Shown here one piece after another: positions 7,561-15,514 of a stretch of 15,514 nucleotides of DNA; within the stretch, counting starts at the first letter, position 1, and each line of letters begins with the position of its first letter. This DNA is from Acephala macrosclerotiorum. Its lineage: Eukaryota; Ascomycota; Leotiomycetes; Helotiales; Mollisiaceae. A program made the position numbers and the translations under genes. Location of the stretch: assembly GCA_014904845.1 (NCBI GenBank), contig MU119856.1, forward strand, positions 1-15,514. Direction: 5' to 3'. Below the pieces are notes generated by a model. That model was not told the origin of the DNA, did no database searches, and saw only the letters and a list, made by a program, of their open reading frames with translations.

Positions 7561-9440
7561 TTTTAAAATATTCGAATATTAAATTAAAAATAAAAAAACG
7601 ATTATTAATATTTTTATAATACAAATTAAAAAACAATATTAAATAAATAATAAAAAATCAAATATAAAAAAAAAAAAATTATTAAAAAAATTATTATTTC
7701 GCGTAAAATAATTTTCAAAAAATTATTTACAAAAAAAAATATAAAAAAAATCGTTTAAAAACTTTAAAAAATTGTAAAAAAAAAAAATTATTATAAAATC
7801 GAAAAAAAAAATTTAAATATTATTTATATCGTATTATTTTTTATATAAAAAATCTAAAAAAATAATAATAATACTATAAATTTTAATTTAATTTATATTT
7901 ATATTTTATTTGAAAAAAAAATTATTATTTTTATTTAAAATTCAATAAAATAATAAATAAATTAAAATTTTAATATTGTTTTAATTTTAAAATTATTATA
8001 TTAAATTATAAATTTTATTAAAAAATAAAAAATAAAAAAATTTAATTATAAATATAATAAATAATAATTTTTTTTACGTTTTTTTATTATATTATTTTTA
8101 ATATAAAAATAAAAAAAATTTAATAATAAATATATATATTTATTAAATTAAAAATAAAAAATAATTAAAACGAATTTAATTTATTATTAAATTTTTTTTA
8201 ATTCGATAATATAAATACAAAAATTAATATCAAAAAAAATATTATTAAAATCGATAATAAAATTAAAAAAAAATAAATTATTATTTTATAAAATTTTATT
8301 TTTATAATTTTTTAATAATATAAATTTATTTTATATTTTAAAATATCGATATATAAAATTATTAAACGTATTTTTATATTAATTTTAAAATTAAAATAAA
8401 ATAATTAAAATATAAAAAATTCGAATAATAATAAAAAAAATTCGTATATATTAATATAAATAATTCGAATATTAATAAAAAATCGAAAAATTAATAAATT
8501 TATTACAATTTAAATAAATTGTAAAAAAATTTCAATAATTGAAAAATATTATAAAAAGTAATTATAATAATTCATTTTTTTAATAAAAATAAAACGAATA
8601 TAATATTTTAAATTTTATAATAATTACGAATTTATAAAACGAATTTTAAATCGAAGAAATTTATATTAATATAATAATATTAATTATAAATTTTATAAAC
8701 GTAAATAAAAAATCAAAATCGATAAATTTAAAATATTAATTTTTTTATATAATCGATAAAAAAAAAATATTTTAATATTTAAATTTCAATTTTTATAATC
8801 GTACGAATTCGTTATTTATTAAAAATAAAAAAATAAATTTATATTAAACGATTTTTATAAATTGTCGAAATTTATATATAAAAATATAAATAAAATTTTA
8901 ATAAATTTTATCGATATTAAAATCGCAAAATTAAAATTCGAAATAAAAAATACGTTTATATTATTATATAATATTATTTTAAAAATCGATAAATACTTTA
9001 AAAATTTTTTATAATATTATTTAAAAATAATAAAAATAATAATAAATTCGAAAATTTAAAAAACGTTTAAAAAAAATTATTAAAATTTTATAAAAAAGAA
9101 ATTTAATATTTTTTATATATAAAAAAATTATATTATAATTTTTTCGAATTAAATAAACGATTAATATATTACAATATTTTTTATTAAAAAACAAATAATT
9201 AAATTTTCGATTTCGAATAATTTTTAAAATATAATAAATAATTAATTTAAAATTTTTTAAATTATATTTAAAAATATAATTTTTAGTAATGAAATTAAAA
9301 ACAAAATAAAACGTTTTTTATATATATATATAAAAATTAATATAAAAAAATAATAAAATACAAAATAAAAAAATTTAATCGTAAATTAATTCGTTTTAAT
9401 TAATAAATTAAATTTATTTAAAATAATTCGTAATTTATAA

Positions 9441-9460
9441 ATTAATTAATTAATTAATTA
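9441..9460. repeat. Simple repeat, (ATTA)5
   Basis: Five tandem ATTA units lie in the AT-rich block. This is probably replication slippage in low-complexity DNA. Confidence 0.7.
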
Positions 9461-9631
9461 AAATAAAAATAAAAAAAATTATTAATTAATTTATAGTAAA
9501 TGAAAACTTTTTATATATTAAAAAATACGTAATTAATATCGTTTTCGAAATTAATTATTTATAAAAATATTTAAAAAAAAAATAAATAAAATAATTATAA
9601 TTATTTTTTAAAAAAAAAAACTCGTTTTGAG

Positions 9632-9666
<35 letters not shown>
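9632..9666. repeat. Poly-A tract of 35 bases
   Basis: An unbroken A35 run is preceded by A10 (9611-9620) and a small CTC-GTTTT-GAG foldback (9621-9631). It is the longest homopolymer in the window. It falls near the place where the plus strand shifts from A-rich to T-rich, so it may mark the 3' tail of a plus-sense retroposon; slippage in AT-rich DNA is an equally good explanation. Confidence 0.75.
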
Positions 9667-9668
<2 letters not shown>

Positions 9669-11336
9669 CATTTTAAATAAAAAATTTAAAATTCGAAATT
9701 TTTTAAATTATTATTGTTTTTTTTTAAGAATTTAATAATTCTTTTAATATTTTTATTAATATTAAATTTTTTTATAATTTTTTTTTTTTTAAAAATTTAA
9801 TAAAAAAAAATTAAATAAATTTTAAATTTAAATTTATTATTAAAAATAATTAAATATTTTTAATTACTTTTTATAAATATTATTAATTTTTTAATTTTAT
9901 ATTTAAAAAAACATTTATTATTAAAAGATATTTTTATTTTTTTTATTTTAAAATATTAAAAAATTAATTTATTTTTATTAATAAATATATAAATATTTAT
10001 TATTAAATAAATTTTAATAATTTAAAAATTTCGTATAACGAATTATATTGAAAATTATATTAATTTTTTTAAATTAAATACTATTGAAAAAAAATTTAAA
10101 ATTTGTTATAAATTCTTTTAAATTTTTTATAAATAATATTATTAATAATTTTTTTATTAGTATTAATAAATATTAAATTTACAAAAAATAAAATAAAAAA
10201 AATAAAATTTTTAAAATTATTAATATAAATTTAATTAATAAAAGTTTTTATTTTATAAATATATAATTTCAATTTTTAAAATATTTTTTTTATAATATTT
10301 AATTAAATTTATTTTAAAAGGTTTTTAATTAAAATTCGATTTTTAATACTAGAAAATATTTTTATTTAAATAATTTTTTTAAAAAATCGAAATAATTAAT
10401 TTATTATTTTTTTATAGTCGTTAAATCGCGAATAAATCGTTTAAAATTTATTTAAAAAAAAAATTTAATATATAATAAATTTAAATTTTAAAATATATAT
10501 ATTTTTTTTTTATAAAAAAATTAATTAATTTTATCGTTTTAATAAAATTTAATAAACTAAAAAAAAATAATAAAATGAAAAAAATAATTTTTAAAAAATC
10601 GATAAAATAATTTTTATAATTTAAAATCTATTTATAAATATTAAATAATAAAAAAAAATACGTATTATATAAAAAAAGAAATTTGTTAAAAAAAATTTAT
10701 TAATAATAAAATTTTAATATATTAATTTCTTTAAAAAGAAATAATAAAAAAATTTTTTTTTTATTTATTTAAAAGAATTTTATAAAATAAAAATTATTAT
10801 AATTTTTAAATTAAAAACGAGTATTAAAATAAATTTAAATAAATTGAAATTTTTTTTTTAATATATAATTCGTAAATTTTAAATAATTGTATTTTTATAA
10901 TTTTAATTTATTTTTTATTATTTTTAAAATATAAATTGAAATTTTTATAAAACGTTATATAATAAATTCGATAAAATTGTTTAATAAACGAATATTTATA
11001 AATATTATAAACAATATTTAAAATTTTAATATGATTAATAAAATTTAAAATATTAAAAAAAATAACGTTTAATTTTTAAATATTATTTATATTATACGTA
11101 TAATTAATTATTAAATATATATTATTTAATTAAAATTCGTAAATTGATCGAAATAAAATAATATTAAATTACGATAAAATAATAATAATTTTATATTTTT
11201 TTAATATAAATATAAATATATTATAATATTTTTTATTATTAATAATAGATTTTTTGGATTTAATTAATATAAAAATCGAAATAAAAAAAAACGAATCGAA
11301 AAATTTGAAAAAATAAAAATTTTTATATAAAAAAAC

Positions 11337-11367
<31 letters not shown>

Positions 11368-11389
11368 GTTATTATTATCGTTATTATTA
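11337..11389. repeat. Palindromic trinucleotide repeat, (AAT)n facing (ATT)n
   Basis: A run of AAT units is followed directly by ATT units with CG interruptions (ATTATTATCGTTATTATT), so the two halves can fold into a long A/T hairpin. A related ATT run with the same CG interruption occurs at 14413-14431. Confidence 0.65.
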
Positions 11390-14300
11390 ATTAATAAAAT
11401 TGATTAAAAAAATAAAATATTAATATTAATAGTTTTTCAAAGTTTAATACTTTAAATATTTATATTATTAATAACGACGATCAATTATTTTTTAAATTTA
11501 TTTGTAAAAATTGAAAAAAGTTTTTTAATATATTTTTTAATTATTAAAAATTCATAAAAATAAAAAATAAAACGTAATTCTTTTAAATTTATTTTATTTA
11601 AATTTGTAATTATTAAATTGTCGTTTATATTTTTTAAATATATTAATACTTTTTTGTAATTAATAAATTAAAAAAATATTTTTATAAATAATATATTATA
11701 AATTTCATTTTTTTCAATAATAATTATATTAATAATTTTAATAATTTCACGAAACGTAAAACGTTTTATATTAAATATTTATTTGAGTTTTTAATATATA
11801 TATTTATCGTAAAATCTATTAATAGAATTTTCGATAAATTGTTAAAATATTTAAATTCGAAAAAAAGTTTTTTAATTATAACGTTTAAATATTTTATTAA
11901 AAATTTTAATTAGATTAAATCGAGTTTATTAAAACGCGATACGCGATTTTTTAATTTTATTTATTTTAAAAAAAAATTTTTATTTAAAATTATATACTAT
12001 TTTAAATTTTTTTTAAAATTTTTTAAAATAATAATAAATTTTTTTTTTTATTTAATTAAAACTTTTTTTATTACGTTTTTAATTTTTATAAATTTATTAT
12101 TAATATTATTAATCGTAGTTATTTCTTTTTTAAATAATAATTTATTAATAATTTTTTATAAATTATTAAAATTGCGTTATACGATTTATATAAACGTATT
12201 ATAATTATTTTTATTTCGTTTTTTGTACGTAAAACTCGTATTTTTAAAGTTTAATAAAGTATTTTTTTGAGATATAATAATAATATTATAAAAGTTTCGA
12301 AAATAAAAATTAAAATTATAAAATTTGCGCGTAAAAAAATAACGTAATAAATTAATCGAATTTTAAAAATAAAAAACATATAAATTTAAAAAAAAAAAAA
12401 ATTATTTATAAAATCGAAAAAAGTTATAAGTTTTTATATTTATAAAAAAATTATATAAAAAAAGTAAACAAATATTTTTACGTTTTAAATAATTAAAAAT
12501 CGTGAAATTTGTTTATTTTTATAAATTTTTTTTTTAAAATATATTAATATATATAATTAAAATATTATAATATTAATTTTTTATAAAACGTATTAAATAA
12601 ATTTTTAAAAAAATAATAATAAATAAAATAAATATTTATAAATTTTTTTTATAAAAAAATATATATAAAATTTTTTAAAAAAAATCGTTATAAAATATTT
12701 AAATATAATTAAATATAATCAAAATATATTTAAATATATTAAAAATTAAAATTTTTTAAAAAATTTTTAAAAAAAAAATAATATAATTTCGTTTTTTTAT
12801 ATAATAAAATCGTTTTAATTATAATAAAAAAAAAAATTTTTCAAAATATAAATAGAATTTATTAAAATAAATAAAAGTATTTTAAAAAAAATCAATAAAA
12901 AAATAAAATCGTTATAAATAAAAAATTTTTTTTTTTTAATTAAAAAATTGTTATTATTTTAAAATTTAACGAGTTTTTTTTATTTATTTAATTTTTAAAA
13001 AATTATATATATTTATTTTTTTCGATTTTATTAAATTTAAAAATACGAATTATAATTTTAATTCTTTTTTCAATTTTTTAAATATTTTATTTATTACGAA
13101 ATCTTTTAATTATTTTTTTTTTATATTTGTATTTTTATTATTATTTAAAAAATTTTAATATTTTTTTTTTTAATAAATTTCTTTAAACGATTTTTAATAT
13201 ATAATTTTCAAATTATTATTTTATTTATTTTTTCGAGTAAATAATTTTTTTTTAATTAATTTATTTAATAAATTTAATACAAATCTAATTATTTATATAA
13301 TAATTTAATATTTTTAAATATATTTTAATTAATAAATTTAATATTATATATTAAAACGAAATTTTTTTTTCGAATTAATTTTTTTCGTATTTAATAATAA
13401 ATATTAAAATATATTTAATTTTATTTACAATTATATTTTTTTTTTAATTTCGATTTTTTTATATTTTTTTTTTATATTTCAATTTAAAATTTTTTATTTA
13501 ATTATATATTTTATTTTAATTAAAAATTCTTTAAATAAAAAATCGAATTTTAATAAATAAAATAATTTTTTTATTATAAATTATATAAAATATCGTATAT
13601 TTAATTAATTTATAAATAATTATTCGATTTATAAAAAAAATAATTAATAAATATTTTAATTAATTTTTTTTTATTTTTTTTTATTAAAGTAATTAATATT
13701 TTCGTTTAATTATTTCGTTTATTTTCGAATTATATATAAAAATAATAATTCGTTTAATTTCAAATTTATTTAATTTTTTAATAATAATTTTTTTAAATTT
13801 AAATTTTTTATTTAATTTTATATAATTAAAAATACTATATTTATAAATAATATTATTATAAATAAATTTAATAATTTTTTTAAAAATCGGATTTTTTATT
13901 AGTTTGATTTTAATTTAATCGAAAAAATTATTTTGTATTATAATTAAATTATCAAATATTTTATATTATAAAAATTTAATTATATTTATTTTAATATAAT
14001 AAAATAATAAACTTATTCTCTAAAAATATAAAATTTTTTCGTATTTTTTTTTGTTTTTATATTAATAATCGCTATAATTTACTATAAAAATTTAAACGTT
14101 TTTATAATATTTTTTTTAATAATATTAATTAATTACTTAATAATAAATTTTTTTTTTTTTAATATATTTAAATTTATTATATAATTTAATTATAATTATT
14201 ATATACTATTTTAAATCGTTTAAAATAAATCGAAATAAATAAAATTTAATAAAATTTTTTTATAGTATTTTATTTCGAATATTATAATTAATAAATTTTT

Positions 14301-15514
14301 AAATTAATTTACGAAATTTTATTTTTAAAAACTATTTTAATCGTTTTAAAATTATTAAATATTAAATAATATTTTAAAAATAATTCGAATAATTATTATT
14401 AAAAAAAAAATTATTATTATCGTTATTATTATTTAATAATTTATTAATTTCAAAAAAAGTAATTAATATAACGTATATAAAAAATACGATTAATATCAAA
14501 AATTAAAAACTAAAAATATTAAATTTAAAAACTTTTTCTCAAATTTAATTTAATAATTTAAACAAATATTTTTATTTTATATAATTACTTTTAATTATAA
14601 ACGATTTATTTTTAATTTTTCGATTAATTTTTCGTTTTTTAATCGAAATTGAAACTATTTTAACGTAATTAAATTCGATTATAATAAACTTATTAATATT
14701 TGTTTTTTTCTTTAAATTATCGTTTTTTATTCGCGATTTTTTAAATAATTTATTTATAATAATATAAATACTTTTTTTAATATATTTAATTTTAAAATCG
14801 AATAATTGTATTTAAACGAATTAATAAATAATTAAAATATTAAAAAATTTATTATTACTCGATTTAATTAAACGATCAACGTATTAATATTCGTTTTAAA
14901 AATAAAATAAATATTATATAATTAAAATTGTAATTTACGAAAATACTTTAAAATTTTTCGATATTTTTTTTTTATCGTATTATAATTTCATTTAATAATA
15001 TTTTAAAATTTTAATTCGTATTAAATTATTTGTTTTCGTTTTTTATTATTATATTAATTAAATATTTTTTTTATATTTTTATTAATTAATATTAATATTT
15101 AAAATAATTATTTTTTATTTATTAATAAAATTATAATAAATTTTTATAAATTTATTTTATATAAATATTATAACGATTTTTTTTTTTTATTTGAAAAATT
15201 CGTTTTTTTTAATTAATTAATATAATAATTCGATAATAATATTAAAATATTAAATTTATATTTTATAATAAATATAAATTTTAATAAAAACTTTAATTTT
15301 AAAAATATTATTATATTTAATTTATTTTAAAATTTTAATAATTTTTATATTTTTAAAAAAACGTTTTTTAAAATTACAAATAAAATTAATAATAATTATT
15401 TCGTTTTAATAAAATTATAATTTAAATTTTCTTAATTCGATTTAATATTTTATTTAAATTTTAAACGTATTTAAAAACGAATTAACGAATTTTTAAAAAT
15501 ATTAATTCGTTATT

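Larger units (their letters stand above)
6041..15514. repeat. RIP-saturated AT-rich repeat block, no intact gene, runs off the window
   Basis: G+C is about 3-6% by hand counts of several 60-base rows; some rows (7081-7140, 8101-8160) have none. Remaining C and G fall almost only in CpG: in 8881-8940 there are 4 C and 3 G, and all 3 G are in CpG. This is the trace of C-to-T change at every C not followed by G, on both strands, as expected from saturating RIP of repeated DNA. Open frames here are short, start in random places and encode only Ile, Lys, Asn, Phe, Leu and Tyr, so none is called. The left edge is graded: 6033-6120 has intermediate composition. It probably consists of one or more ancient transposons; the family cannot be read with confidence. 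Confidence 0.85.

Noticed and set aside
6041..15514. Mitochondrial DNA or a mitochondrial insertion
   Set aside because: No tRNA, rRNA or respiratory gene was seen, and the CpG-only survival of C and G is the RIP pattern, not mitochondrial AT drift.
6041..15514. Centromere call for the AT-rich block
   Set aside because: Regional fungal centromeres can look like this, but so can subtelomeres and AT isochores. Composition alone cannot decide without CENP-A data.
1..15514. CRISPR array, bacterial operon or phage content
   Set aside because: There are no regularly spaced repeats and no ribosome-binding-site gene strings. The intron signals, RIP and F-box gene indicate a filamentous fungus.

Overview
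The window looks like nuclear DNA of a filamentous ascomycete. The basis is a fungal-style F-box/ankyrin gene, a pogo-type DNA transposon, and two grades of C-to-T/G-to-A decay typical of repeat-induced point mutation (RIP), including 9.5 kb that is about 95% A+T. The species cannot be named from the sequence.

Layout. 1-123: open 3' end of an unrecognised plus-strand reading frame. 340-703: a possible minus-strand gene of unknown function with one good 58-nt intron candidate; its upstream exon is interrupted at a TA by the transposon. 706-2909: a complete 2204-bp pogo/Tc1-mariner element with 41-bp terminal inverted repeats, TA target duplications and a dead transposase on the minus strand. 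Its reading frame can be followed without a frameshift through about twenty stop codons, several of which are CAG/CAA turned into TAG/TAA. 2912-3591: no gene seen. 3592-4986: the one clearly intact gene, an F-box protein with degenerate ankyrin repeats and a long unrecognised C-terminal region. 5035-5292: a stretch in the same frame with a recognisable ankyrin-repeat fragment, either a missed last exon or a relic. 5293-6040: non-coding, with a GC-rich hairpin, a C13 tract and possible LTR-like sequence. 6041-15514 (continuing past the window): an extremely AT-rich block with no credible gene, in which nearly every surviving C or G lies in a CpG.

How it fits together. This is a gene-poor border between a moderately GC-rich segment and a RIP-saturated repeat block (AT isochore, subtelomere or regional centromere; the window cannot say which). 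The pogo copy is damaged but readable, while the large block has been reduced to something close to a purine/pyrimidine shadow of its ancestor. A weak Ty3/gypsy-like reverse-transcriptase ghost near 7.2-7.6 kb is the only hint of what it was. The F-box/ankyrin gene, next to repeats, is of the type expected to vary quickly. No new defence system, CRISPR array, tRNA or rRNA was found.
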